Source: an uncultured Roseburia sp.
GTDB lineage: Bacteria; Bacillota; Clostridia; Lachnospirales; Lachnospiraceae
DNA: 64,000 nucleotides
Direction of reading: 5' to 3'
Assembly (NCBI GenBank): GCA_900542495.1
Contig: UQNW01000002.1
Coordinates: forward strand, 62,001 to 126,000
Shown: positions 35,759 to 43,724 of the stretch, one piece after another
Layout: each line of letters opens with the position of its first letter
Numbering within the stretch: position 1 is the stretch's first letter
Translations under genes and position numbers: made by a program
The notes under the pieces: model-generated
Databases searched by the model: none
What the model was told of the DNA's origin: nothing
What the model saw: the letters and a program-made list of their open reading frames with translations, nothing else

Positions 35759-35801
35759 AAAAGGTTGTTGCGCGATTTTCATTCGCACAGCAACCTTTTT
35801 T
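35759..35801 (+). terminator. Intrinsic terminator after the P-loop gene
   Basis: AAAAGGTTG...GCG pairs with CGC...CAACCTTTT (imperfect in the middle), followed by a T-run at 35795-35801. It lies between the P-loop gene and the convergent DUF378 gene and could serve both. Confidence 0.8.
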
Positions 35802-35821
35802 GCATCAGGATTCTCACCTCT

Positions 35822-36034
35822 TTAGACTTCGTCTCCACTTTTGATTCTTCCATAAAGGCTGATCGTATAAAGACCTCCGATACCTACAAGCGCATATATA
35901 ATGCGGGAGAGCCACGAAAGATTTCCGAAAAGAAAAGCAACCAGATCAAAGCGGAAAAATCCGATCAGTCCCCAGTTAATGGCTCCGATGATCACTAATG
36001 TCAATAAAGTATAATCCAACCAATTTGTTTTCAT
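35822..36034 (-). CDS. DUF378 family small membrane protein
   Basis: 70 residues with two hydrophobic segments (about 5-28 and 40-60). The pattern DYTLLTLVIIGAINWGLIGFF followed by DLVAFLFG is characteristic of DUF378 (YuzA-like) proteins, widespread small membrane proteins of unknown role. On the minus strand GGAGACTTACTC precedes the ATG. It is transcribed alone, convergent with the P-loop gene and divergent from the HlyD-like gene. Confidence 0.85.
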   Translation of the reverse strand: MKTNWLDYTLLTLVIIGAINWGLIGFFRFDLVAFLFGNLSWLSRIIYALVGIGGLYTISLYGRIKSGDEV

Positions 36035-36166
36035 GAGTAAGTCTCCTTTGATTCTTTTTGTTTATTTTTTCCTGAAAATCATTTTTTATACATGAATCAC
36101 GTTGTTTTGCCCTGTAAAAAATGCTATACTTAAAAGAAGTGAGAAAATGCAAGGCAGGTTAAATGA

Positions 36167-37558
36167 TTGAAAAAAAATAAAAATGTTGTGAAATATAGAA
36201 AACCGATGAATTTTAATATTGGTGTCGTTATATTTGTCATCATCTTTATTTATCTGGTTTTTAATGTGTTCAGTTATCTGACTGAAACGCATATTTCCGT
36301 TTATGAAGTGGAGCAGGGAACCATTGCCGTGAATAATGTATACAATGGTTTGATCCTGCGTGATGAAAAGATTATAAATTCTGATTACTCCGGTTCCGTG
36401 AATTATTATGTAAAAGAAGGTTCCAAAGTAGCTTATGGGGATCTGGTATGTTCCGTTGATGAAAATGGGGATGTCTCTAATATGATCAACGAAGCAAAGC
36501 AGGACGGAACAACGATCGACAGTGAGAATCTTGCTGATATTGAAAAAACAATCAACGACTTTTTATATGCCTATGACGGGAAGAATTACTATCAGGTCTA
36601 TAGTTTTAAGGACAATGTGAATGCCTCTTTAAGTGAGGCACTGAGTGTCAATGCACTGAATGATATTTCGGATTACGTTGCTTCGGCTGAAAATAATAAT
36701 ACGTTTCATAAAGTGATCACAGATACGCCGGGGCTTGTGGCGTATTATACGGACGGATTTGAAAATGTGACAGTAGATAATTTTACCGGGGCGATGTTCG
36801 ATGAATCCAATTATTCGAAAACCGATTTAAAAGCAAGTCCGACCATTCAGGCAGGCTCGCCGGAGTACAAGCTAGTCGACAGTGAATACTGGAACATTGT
36901 TGTGCCGGTTCCAGATGTAACTGCGGATGCTTTGCGGGATGATGATACAATCCGAATCCGCTTTTTAAAAGATGCAAAAGAGTCGTATGCCACCTATTCC
37001 ATTGTCGAGCGTGAGGGACAGCAGTATTTGATTTTGTCATTAAAAAGTGCTATGGTCAGGTATGTGTCAGAGCGTTATGTGGAGATTGAACTTTTGCTGT
37101 CAGAGGAAACCGGGCTTAAGATTCCAAATTCCGCGATCACGGAAAAAGAATTTTACACCATTCCAATTGATTTTTTCTTAAAAGGTGGAGATTCCAGCGA
37201 TGAAGGTATTCTTATAGAGCGCACAGACAAAGACGGAAAAAGCACGACAGAGTTTGTGACACCGACTATATATTACGAGACAGACGATACCTATTATATT
37301 GACAGCGAATTTGTTTCTTCGAATGATGTGCTGCAAAAGCCGGATTCCAGCGAAACATATCATGTCGGTGCCGATACGGCGACATTGCAGGGCGTCTATA
37401 ACATTAATAAAGGTTACGCTGTGTTTAAGCAGATTGATATTTTATATCAGAATGAGGAATATACGATCGTCAAAACCGGTACAACCTATGGTATCGCATT
37501 ATATGACCATATCGCATTAGACGGTACAAAAATCAATGAAAATCAGTTAATCAAGTAA
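36167..37558 (+). CDS. HlyD-like, single-pass membrane protein of the sepF locus
   Basis: 463 residues from a TTG start (AAGGCAGG upstream; no ATG in this frame nearby). A basic head is followed by a membrane segment at about 20-41 and an extracytoplasmic region with a biotinyl/lipoyl-type hairpin (GLILRDEKIINSDYSGSVNYYVKEGSKVAYGDLVCSV region), then a beta-rich domain. This is the layout of HlyD-type membrane fusion/adaptor proteins, yet no ABC exporter is nearby. It lies 14 bp before yggS and the sepF cluster, which is a frequent arrangement in Lachnospiraceae, so a role in envelope or division is plausible inference. A TATACT -10 box lies at 36125-36130. Confidence 0.75.
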   Translation: MKKNKNVVKYRKPMNFNIGVVIFVIIFIYLVFNVFSYLTETHISVYEVEQGTIAVNNVYNGLILRDEKIINSDYSGSVNYYVKEGSKVAYGDLVCSVDENGDVSNMINEAKQDGTTIDSENLADIEKTINDFLYAYDGKNYYQVYSFKDNVNASLSEALSVNALNDISDYVASAENNNTFHKVITDTPGLVAYYTDGFENVTVDNFTGAMFDESNYSKTDLKASPTIQAGSPEYKLVDSEYWNIVVPVPDVTADALRDDDTIRIRFLKDAKESYATYSIVEREGQQYLILSLKSAMVRYVSERYVEIELLLSEETGLKIPNSAITEKEFYTIPIDFFLKGGDSSDEGILIERTDKDGKSTTEFVTPTIYYETDDTYYIDSEFVSSNDVLQKPDSSETYHVGADTATLQGVYNINKGYAVFKQIDILYQNEEYTIVKTGTTYGIALYDHIALDGTKINENQLIK

Positions 37559-37572
37559 GGAGATAAAAATAA

Positions 37573-38268
37573 ATGTTAAAAGATAATTTAAAAAATGTAG
37601 AAGAACGTGTACAGGCAGCGTGTGACCGCGCAGGCAGAAAGAGAGAGGAAGTTACACTGATCGCAGTCAGCAAGACAAAGCCGATCGAGATGCTTCAGGA
37701 AATCTATGATGAAAATGTCAGGGATTTCGGCGAAAACAAAGTTCAGGAATTATGCGGCAAAATCGAAAAAATGCCAAAAGACATTAAATGGCATATGATC
37801 GGACATCTGCAGAGAAACAAGGTAAAATATATTGCAGGACAGGTCGCACTGATCCATTCTGTTGATTCCTACCGTCTGGCAGAGGAGATCAATATTCAGG
37901 CAAAGAAGAAAAATATCATTGTTCCGATCCTTGTGGAGGTAAATATTGCGCACGAGGATTCCAAGTTCGGTATCTCGGAGGAGGATGCCGTCCAGTTAGT
38001 GGAAGAGATTGCAGAGCTTGAAAATGTCCGCATTAAAGGACTTATGACCATTGCACCATACGTGGAAAATGCAGAGGATAACCGGTTGTATTTCCGTAAA
38101 ATAAAAGATTTATCTGTTGACATCGCTGCGAAAAACATAGATAATGTATCTATGGAAATTCTGTCTATGGGCATGACAGGCGACTACGAGGTGGCAATCG
38201 AAGAGGGAGCTACCATGGTTCGTGTCGGAACCGGAATTTTTGGAGAACGCAATTATAATAAACAATAA
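37573..38268 (+). CDS. YggS/YlmE-type pyridoxal phosphate homeostasis protein
   Basis: 231 residues, normal. The PLP-binding lysine is in VSKTKPIEMLQ (about residue 36), with FGENKVQEL (about 55-63) and WHMIGHLQRNK (about 75-85) next, and SMGMTGDYEVAIEEGATMVRVGTGIFG at the C-terminus, the complete family signature. This alanine-racemase-fold protein has no known catalysis and controls free PLP levels. It is the counterpart of YlmE in the Bacillus ylm cluster. AAGGAG is upstream; it sits between the HlyD-like gene and sepF. Confidence 0.95.
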   Translation: MLKDNLKNVEERVQAACDRAGRKREEVTLIAVSKTKPIEMLQEIYDENVRDFGENKVQELCGKIEKMPKDIKWHMIGHLQRNKVKYIAGQVALIHSVDSYRLAEEINIQAKKKNIIVPILVEVNIAHEDSKFGISEEDAVQLVEEIAELENVRIKGLMTIAPYVENAEDNRLYFRKIKDLSVDIAAKNIDNVSMEILSMGMTGDYEVAIEEGATMVRVGTGIFGERNYNKQ

Positions 38269-38331
38269 TTGTGCCAGATGCCGGAAGCAGAAGAAGGCAG
38301 AATTTAAAATCAGTTTAATAGGAGCAGAAAA

Positions 38332-38844
38332 ATGAGTTTTCTTGATAAATTTTTAAATGTAATGCGTTTGAATCCGGATGACGATGACGATTTTTACAAT
38401 GAAGACTATGACTATGATGACGATGAGGAAGAAGTAAAACCAAAATCTTCTTTTAAGAAACGTGAGAAGGAAGATACTTTTACAGATGTTTATAAAGAAA
38501 AACCGGTAAAGACCACTCCGAAGGTTACACCGATCCGTCCTTCCAAGAAACAGCAGAATCTCGCCGGTATGGAAGTATGCGTGATCAAGCCGACATCTGT
38601 TGAGGATGCAAGAGAGATTACGGAGACATTGTTAAATAACCGCACCGTTGTTTTGAATGTGGAGGGATTAGATGTAGAGATTGCGCAGCGTATCATTGAC
38701 TTTACTTCCGGTTCCTGCTTTGCAATCAGTGGAAATCTTCAGAAGATTTCGAATTACATTTTCATTATTACTCCGGCAGCGGTTGATATTTCCGGAGATT
38801 TTCTCAATATCGTAGATTCTTTTGACACGACCAGAGGACTGTAG
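38332..38844 (+). CDS. sepF: Cell division protein SepF
   Basis: 170 residues. It has an N-terminal amphipathic membrane-binding helix (MSFLDKFLNVMRLN), an acidic low-complexity linker rich in Asp and Tyr (about 16-35), and a C-terminal domain with VCVIKPTSVEDAREITETLL and VLNVEGLDVEIAQRIIDFTSG, as in all SepF. SepF tethers FtsZ to the membrane. Genes yggS upstream and ylmH downstream match the Bacillus ylm order. GGAGCAG precedes the ATG. Confidence 0.95.
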   Translation: MSFLDKFLNVMRLNPDDDDDFYNEDYDYDDDEEEVKPKSSFKKREKEDTFTDVYKEKPVKTTPKVTPIRPSKKQQNLAGMEVCVIKPTSVEDAREITETLLNNRTVVLNVEGLDVEIAQRIIDFTSGSCFAISGNLQKISNYIFIITPAAVDISGDFLNIVDSFDTTRGL

Positions 38845-38855
38845 AGAGCGGCATT

Positions 38856-39605
38856 ATGAACGAACAGGAGCTTTGTAAAAAGAAGTTAATAGATTTATCC
38901 AGACAGGCAAATAGAAAGGGAATCGTTTTATTCAGCGATTTCCTTAATTTAAATGAACTGAATATTTATCACCAGAATGAGAAGTTTTTTGAGACAAAGA
39001 CCGAATGTTCTGGCGGTGTTCCTTTTGCAGAGCGTCAGATAGTTGCATTTATACCTGATGCTCTTTATTATGAATGGCAGTTTCCAATCGCGTATCTTGA
39101 GATCGTGCCGTCTTATCCGAAGTTTGCGGAGAAGTTAGGACACCGGGATATCTTAGGCTCTATTATGAATCTGGGTGTTGACCGGTCAAAATTAGGGGAT
39201 ATTGTGATCTCTGATGATAAATATTTCCTGATCTGTGAAGAAACCATGGCGGATTATTTTACGGAAAATCTCGATAAGATCCGTCATACGATCGTAAAAC
39301 TTTCTAAAGTGTCAGCAGATGCGTTAGAACAGCAGCAAAAGTTCGAGGAAAAAGACGGTATTATCACTTCGAACCGTTTAGACAGTATGATCGCCTGCGT
39401 TTATAAGTTTTCCAGAAGTCAGGCTTTGGAGTTTTTCAAGGCAGAAAAAGTGTTTGTAAATGGAAAGTGCGTGCAGAATCCTTCGTATCACTGCAAAGAA
39501 GAGGATATTATCTCGGTGCGGGGCTATGGCAGATTTGTTTTTGAGCGCGAGACGGGAGAGACGAACAAGGGAAGAATTAAGGTTCACTATAAATTATATG
39601 GCTAA
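38856..39605 (+). CDS. ylmH: YlmH-type S4-domain RNA-binding protein
   Basis: 249 residues, normal. The N-terminal part is the YlmH-specific domain (FLGxRxILGSIMNLGVDRSKLGDI-type segment at about 105-120 and ISDDKYFLICEE), and the C-terminal 65 residues form an S4 RNA-binding fold (LDSMIACVYKFSRSQALEFFKAEKVFVNG). YlmH has been linked to ribosome rescue and to the division cluster. It begins 11 bp after sepF and precedes aroB. In Bacillus the next gene would be divIVA, which is not present here. Confidence 0.92.
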   Translation: MNEQELCKKKLIDLSRQANRKGIVLFSDFLNLNELNIYHQNEKFFETKTECSGGVPFAERQIVAFIPDALYYEWQFPIAYLEIVPSYPKFAEKLGHRDILGSIMNLGVDRSKLGDIVISDDKYFLICEETMADYFTENLDKIRHTIVKLSKVSADALEQQQKFEEKDGIITSNRLDSMIACVYKFSRSQALEFFKAEKVFVNGKCVQNPSYHCKEEDIISVRGYGRFVFERETGETNKGRIKVHYKLYG

Positions 39606-39620
39606 GTGAGGGCAATAGTT

Positions 39621-40721
39621 ATGGCAAAAGATTTACCGGTAACGTTAGACGCAAGTGTGATTTATCATATAAAACTGACGGATTCCTTTCAGAATCTGTC
39701 TGCGGAGTTAAAGTCACTCGGATATCAGGCAGATCAGAAAATCTGTATTGTTTCTGACACTAATGTTGCAAAACTTTACATGGAAAAGGTTGCAGCTATT
39801 TTAAAAGAAGATTTTCCGTCTGTTTTCTGTTATGAGTTTCTGGCAGGAGAGGCAAGCAAGAATACAGATACGGTCAATGGCGTTTATGAGTTTCTGATTC
39901 AGAATCATTTTGACAGACATGATCTTTTGATCGCTTTAGGCGGCGGAGTGGTTGGCGATCTGACCGGATTTACTGCGGCAACTTACCTTCGTGGCATTGA
40001 TTTTATACAGGTTCCAACCTCCCTTCTTTCGCAGGTTGACAGCAGCATCGGTGGAAAAACTGGCGTTGATTTTATGCAGTACAAAAATATGGTAGGCGCT
40101 TTTTATCAGCCAAAGCTTGTATACATGAATCTGAATGTTTTAAAGACACTTCCGAGAGAGCAGTTGATCTCCGGTTTCGGTGAGATTTTAAAACATGGTT
40201 TAATAAAAAATAATGCTTATTTTCTCTGGATGAAAGAACACGAAAATGAAATTCTTGACTTAGAGTATGATGCATTGGAAGAAATGGTTTATCAGAGCTG
40301 CCTGATCAAGCGTGATGTAGTAGAACGTGATCCAAAAGAAAAAGGGGAACGCGCGTTGCTTAACTTCGGACACACGATCGGACATGCGGTTGAAAAACTT
40401 TCGGATTTTGGACTGTCACACGGTGTATGCGTGGGACTTGGCATGGCCGCAGCTTCCTATATTTCTTACAGACAGGGAAATCTGACAAAAGAGCAGCTTT
40501 CCTCTATCGAGGAAACGTTAAAACATTTTGGTTTACAGATTCGTACATCAGGACAGAATCCTGAGGATGTTTTAAAAACAACAAAGCTCGACAAGAAAAT
40601 GGTTGGAAACCAGATCAAGTTTATTTTGTTAAAAACACCGGGCGATGCCTATATTGAAAAAAATCTGACGGATGAACAGATTTTGGAAGGAATCTTATAC
40701 ATTTATGGAAACGAAAACTAA
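39621..40721 (+). CDS. aroB: 3-dehydroquinate synthase
   Basis: 366 residues, normal. AroB makes 3-dehydroquinate from DAHP in the shikimate pathway, using NAD and a divalent metal. Motifs: ALGGGVVGDLTGFTAATYLRGI (NAD site, about 98-119), PTSLLSQVDSSIGGKTGVD (about 125-143), and the metal ligands in GEILKHGLI and LNFGHTIGHAVE. GAGGG lies eight bases before the ATG at 39621; the in-frame GTG at 39606 is one base after the ylmH stop. Finding a shikimate gene inside the division cluster is a local peculiarity. Its 3' end overlaps lspA by 17 bases. Confidence 0.95.
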   Translation: MAKDLPVTLDASVIYHIKLTDSFQNLSAELKSLGYQADQKICIVSDTNVAKLYMEKVAAILKEDFPSVFCYEFLAGEASKNTDTVNGVYEFLIQNHFDRHDLLIALGGGVVGDLTGFTAATYLRGIDFIQVPTSLLSQVDSSIGGKTGVDFMQYKNMVGAFYQPKLVYMNLNVLKTLPREQLISGFGEILKHGLIKNNAYFLWMKEHENEILDLEYDALEEMVYQSCLIKRDVVERDPKEKGERALLNFGHTIGHAVEKLSDFGLSHGVCVGLGMAAASYISYRQGNLTKEQLSSIEETLKHFGLQIRTSGQNPEDVLKTTKLDKKMVGNQIKFILLKTPGDAYIEKNLTDEQILEGILYIYGNEN

Positions 40722-41226
40722 TACACTAAAAAAAGCAGTCATAGGAATGATCTTATCCGTTGTTTTAATCGTGATCGATCAGATGACAAAATTAATGGCA
40801 ATCCACGGATTGATGAACCAGCAGCCGTTTGTGATACTTGATGGTATTTTTGAACTGCATTATTTAGAAAACCGCGGCGCAGCGTTTGGAATTTTGCAGG
40901 GAAAGAAAGCCTTTTTTATCATTTTTACAATTCTGGTGTTAGCGTTTATTGCTTATATTTATTTGAAACGCATTCCGGACGAAAAAAAATTCCGTCTGCT
41001 AGACGGCATCTGTATCCTGTTTTTTGCCGGAGCATTGGGAAACTTTATTGACCGTGTTTTCCGCAATTACGTGGTCGATTTCTTTTATTTTAAACTGATT
41101 GATTTTCCGGTTTTTAATGTGGCGGATATATATGTGACAGTCGCAGCGTTTGCAATGATCATTCTTGGATTATTTTATTATAAAGAGGATGACTACAATA
41201 AAATTTTTCCGGCAAAGAAGAAATAA
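40705..41226 (+). CDS. lspA: Lipoprotein signal peptidase
   Basis: 173 residues with four membrane segments. The aspartyl protease dyad is present in GNFIDR (about residue 116) and FNVADIYV (about 142), and LENRGAAFG is the third LspA motif. It cleaves signal peptides of prolipoproteins such as the carboxypeptidase encoded at 34.2 kb. The ATG at 40705 lies inside the aroB end; GGAAGG is 14 bases upstream, a long spacing, so coupling from aroB is likely. An upstream in-frame TTG/ATG region from 40672 would add eleven residues with no family support. Confidence 0.93.
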   Translation: METKTNTLKKAVIGMILSVVLIVIDQMTKLMAIHGLMNQQPFVILDGIFELHYLENRGAAFGILQGKKAFFIIFTILVLAFIAYIYLKRIPDEKKFRLLDGICILFFAGALGNFIDRVFRNYVVDFFYFKLIDFPVFNVADIYVTVAAFAMIILGLFYYKEDDYNKIFPAKKK

Positions 41227-41281
41227 ACGATTGTAACAGGAGTTACGAGGCAGGTAATATTCAGCATAGGAAACAGGAATT

Positions 41282-42196
41282 ATGCAAAAAGAAACATTTG
41301 AAGTAGAATACGAATATGAGGGCGAGCGTCTGGATAAGTATGTGAGCATACTTTTTCCAGAGCAATCGCGCTCTTTTTTTCAAAAATTAATCAAAGACGG
41401 AAATGTCTCTGTAAATGATAAAGTGCAGAAGGCAAATTACCGTTTGAAAACAGAGGACTTGGTGACTGTGGAGATTCCGGACGCTGTGGAAACACAGATT
41501 TTGCCGGAAGATATCCCGCTTGACATCCTCTATGAGGATGATGACCTTCTTGTAGTCAACAAGCCAAAGGGAATGGTCGTGCACCCGTCCGCAGGTCATT
41601 ACAGTGGAACCCTGGTCAACGCAATCATGTATCATTGCAAAGACAGTTTATCCGGCATCAATGGTGAGATACGGCCGGGAATCGTACACCGCATTGACAT
41701 GGATACGACAGGTTCCCTGATTGTCTGCAAAAATGACGAGAGCCATATTTTTATTGCGGAACAGATCAAGGAGCACAGTGTAAACCGTAGATACCGTGGT
41801 ATCGTCTATGGTGTTGTCAAAGAGGATGAAGGCACCATTCATGCGCCTATCGGGCGACATCCGATCGATCGCAAGAAAATGGCAATCAATGAAAAAAATG
41901 GAAAAGATGCAATTACCCATTATAAGGTGTTAGAGCGTTTTGACAAATATAGCTACATGGAATTTAAGTTAGAAACCGGACGGACACACCAGATTCGTGT
42001 GCATATGGCAAGCATCGGGCATCCGCTTTTGGGCGATACACTTTACTCGAATGGAAAAAGCCCTTATAAGCTTCAGGGACAGACGCTCCATGCTATGACC
42101 ATTGGCTTTATTCATCCGAAAACCAGAGAATATATGGAAATCTCTGCACCTTTACCGGATTATTTTGAAAAGATATTACGTGATCTGCGTTCATGA
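41282..42196 (+). CDS. rluD: RluA/RluD-family 23S rRNA pseudouridine synthase
   Basis: 304 residues, normal. An N-terminal S4 domain (RLDKYVSILFPEQSRSFFQKLI, about 17-38) precedes the catalytic domain with HRIDMDTTGSLIVCKN, whose Asp (about residue 140) is the catalytic nucleophile, and GRTHQIRVHMASIGHPLLGD. The standard order lspA-rluD of Firmicutes is kept. Which uridines it modifies (RluD type 1911/1915/1917 or other) is inferred from family only. It is of interest that rlmH, which methylates pseudouridine 1915, is in the same window. Confidence 0.9.
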   Translation: MQKETFEVEYEYEGERLDKYVSILFPEQSRSFFQKLIKDGNVSVNDKVQKANYRLKTEDLVTVEIPDAVETQILPEDIPLDILYEDDDLLVVNKPKGMVVHPSAGHYSGTLVNAIMYHCKDSLSGINGEIRPGIVHRIDMDTTGSLIVCKNDESHIFIAEQIKEHSVNRRYRGIVYGVVKEDEGTIHAPIGRHPIDRKKMAINEKNGKDAITHYKVLERFDKYSYMEFKLETGRTHQIRVHMASIGHPLLGDTLYSNGKSPYKLQGQTLHAMTIGFIHPKTREYMEISAPLPDYFEKILRDLRS

Positions 42197-42280
42197 CCAC
42201 TTTAATTATGCAAAAAATATAATATTCTTATCTTATAGTGTGGATTTTCAATGAAAATGTTTGAAAATTCAAAAAAATTC

Positions 42281-42309
42281 TTTTCAATTTTTATAAAATA
42301 CGCTATAAT
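42281..42309 (+). promoter_or_regulatory. Promoter of the cytidylate-kinase-like gene
   Basis: TTTTCA (42281-42286, weak -35) and a perfect TATAAT (42304-42309) with a 17-bp spacer, in an AT-rich 149-bp gap. Confidence 0.65.
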
Positions 42310-42345
42310 ATAGTTAAATAAATTTTGTGTAAAGGTGGGATTGAT

Positions 42346-42975
42346 ATGGCAAATAAAATATATACGATCGGTAGAGAATTTGGCAGCGGCGGAAAAAAGG
42401 TGGGAGAGAAGCTTGCAGCAAAACTTGGCATCAAGCTTTATGATAAGGAACTTTTACAGCAGGCTGCAAAAGACAGTGGATTTTGTGAAGAAATCTTCGA
42501 AAACCATGACGAAAAACCAACGAACAGTTTTTTATATTCGTTAGTCATGGATACATATTCTGTCAGTGGTTATTCCGCAGCACCTTTTTTGGATATGCCG
42601 TTGAATCACAAGGTATTTCTGGCACAGTTTGAAACGATCAAGAAAATTGCAGAAAGGGAATCCTGTGTTATCGTAGGTCGCTGCGCAGATTATGCGTTGT
42701 CAGATAACCCGGACTGCATCAATGTCTTTATTCATGCTGATATGGATAAACGTATCAAGAATGTCAGCAAGAATCTGAATATTACAGAGAATAAAGCCAG
42801 AGACATTATTAATAAGACAGATAAACAGCGTGCAAGCTATTACAACTATTATACAAGCAAGAAATGGGGAGATTCAAAGAGTTATAATCTTTCTCTGGAT
42901 GCTGGTAAGCTTGGCACTGATAACTGTGTGGAAATGATTTTAAAATATCGTGAATTGCTCGACGCAATGAAATAA
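42346..42975 (+). CDS. Cytidylate kinase-like family protein
   Basis: 209 residues. The P-loop is a modified GREFGSGGKKVGEKLA at about 8-23, and CVIVGRCADYAL (about 106-117) with VFIHADMDKRI and TDKQRASYYNYYT follow the cytidylate-kinase-2 pattern (PF13189 type). These proteins resemble Cmk but are of unproven substrate. AGGTGGG precedes the ATG at 42346; a leader of 21 bases more in frame has no ribosome site. It ends shortly before an intrinsic terminator and the left boundary of the mobile element. Confidence 0.85.
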   Translation: MANKIYTIGREFGSGGKKVGEKLAAKLGIKLYDKELLQQAAKDSGFCEEIFENHDEKPTNSFLYSLVMDTYSVSGYSAAPFLDMPLNHKVFLAQFETIKKIAERESCVIVGRCADYALSDNPDCINVFIHADMDKRIKNVSKNLNITENKARDIINKTDKQRASYYNYYTSKKWGDSKSYNLSLDAGKLGTDNCVEMILKYRELLDAMK

Positions 42976-43068
42976 AATCTTCTGCAAATGATGCATCTAC
43001 AAAAAAGTAATACTTTTGTAAAATGATGTATACGTTGGTACATAATATAATAATAAAAGTAAAATAAT

Positions 43069-43103
43069 AAATCCCTCATGGAGAAATCTCTGTGAGGGAT
43101 TTT
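43069..43103 (+). terminator. Intrinsic terminator after the cytidylate-kinase-like gene
   Basis: AAATCCCTCA (43069-43078) pairs with TGAGGGATTT (43092-43101), with a terminal T-run. It is the last host feature before the element boundary at 43119. Confidence 0.85.
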
Positions 43104-43118
43104 TGTATGTTTCGCAAT

Positions 43119-43136
43119 CCAACTATTCGTTAAACT
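43119..43136 (+). repeat. Left 18-bp direct repeat (putative attachment site)
   Basis: Exact match to 46731-46748. It is followed inward by CACCCGG and preceded by TTCGCAAT. Confidence 0.8.
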
Positions 43137-43193
43137 CACCCGGTTTTCCGAAAGTCGGAGTAACGTCCGGTGGACGTTGCGCAGACCGTCGTG

Positions 43194-43243
43194 CAGAGAG
43201 GGAGAGAAGAAATGATTCTTCTTTCCCTCTCTTTTTCTGTCTA
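43194..43243 (+). terminator. Strong hairpin with T-run inside the element's left end
   Basis: AGAGAGGG...GAAGAA pairs with TTCTTC...CCCTCTCT around an ATGA loop, followed by TTTTTCTG. It has the form of an intrinsic terminator on the plus strand, which would insulate the element from the host gene upstream. Confidence 0.6.
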
Positions 43244-43363
43244 CAGACTGGGTTCAGCATTTCTGACCGACCGAACGGAACAGTCTTGCGGTGGAGACCG
43301 GATTCACTCCGGTCGGAACGGGTCGCCAGATTGCGGAAAACTCCAAGTTTAACGAGATAGTTG

Positions 43364-43680
43364 AGCGACGAGGGTAGAACCGCAACACCGAAGACGTGAG
43401 AGCAGTTGTAGACAGCGTACTTGAAGACTGCCGATATAAATTATCCCTTTTAACCAGACAAATTAAGCTTTTAAACTAACCCGACAAACTTCCTATGTTG
43501 ACCGCCCGGTAGGGCATATTATGCGCTTGAAATCGTTAACAGAGGGGTTCAAATCGTAGAACTTTAGCACTGTTAACAGTAGAATTGCATATAAAATATA
43601 TTTAATTGAATACATGGAATAAACAATTACGGTAAGTTGTGTTTTGAGTAGACACAATATAATACCATTATCGTTTTAGT
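43364..43680. other. Non-coding segment of the element with short repeats
   Basis: No gene-like ORF. GTTAACAG occurs at 43535-43542 and 43572-43579, the latter within a 10-bp palindrome CTGTTAACAG (43570-43579). GCCC-GGTA-GGGC forms a small hairpin near 43513-43524. A TATAAT at 43659-43664 is flanked upstream by the inverted repeat TTGTGT (43639-43644)/ACACAA (43653-43658), a possible rep promoter with an operator; no good -35 box is visible. Confidence 0.45.
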
Positions 43681-43724
43681 CCACACCGGCAAAAACCATA
43701 TTAAGTATCGAGCAGTGAAAAACC

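Larger units (their letters stand above)
43119..43363 (+). other. Structured left end of the element (fold-back att region or single-strand origin)
   Basis: The left direct repeat can pair with an inverted copy at 43344-43363, which differs from the complement by one inserted base, and the stem continues inward with GTTTTCCG (43143-43150) and CGGAAAAC (43334-43341). Nested inside are AACGTCC/GGACGTT (43162-43178), a long hairpin at 43194-43243 and ACCGGA/TCCGGT around 43295-43311. Small ORFs crossing here lack ribosome sites and are not credible. The structure suits a fold-back recombination site or a single-strand origin of a rolling-circle plasmid. Confidence 0.6.

Noticed and set aside
35681..35998. 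105-codon plus-strand ORF over the DUF378 gene
   Set aside because: It crosses a terminator and is the reverse of a recognised DUF378 protein; no ribosome site.
43103..43360. ORFs of 60-85 codons over the element's left end
   Set aside because: No ribosome sites, atypical Arg/Ser-rich products, and the region is better explained by nested inverted repeats.
43510..43570. Possible tRNA fragment (GGTTCAAATC and GCCCGGTAGGGC) inside the element
   Set aside because: The T-loop-like stretch has no pairing stem and the D-arm-like stretch is out of register; no acceptor stem can be built.
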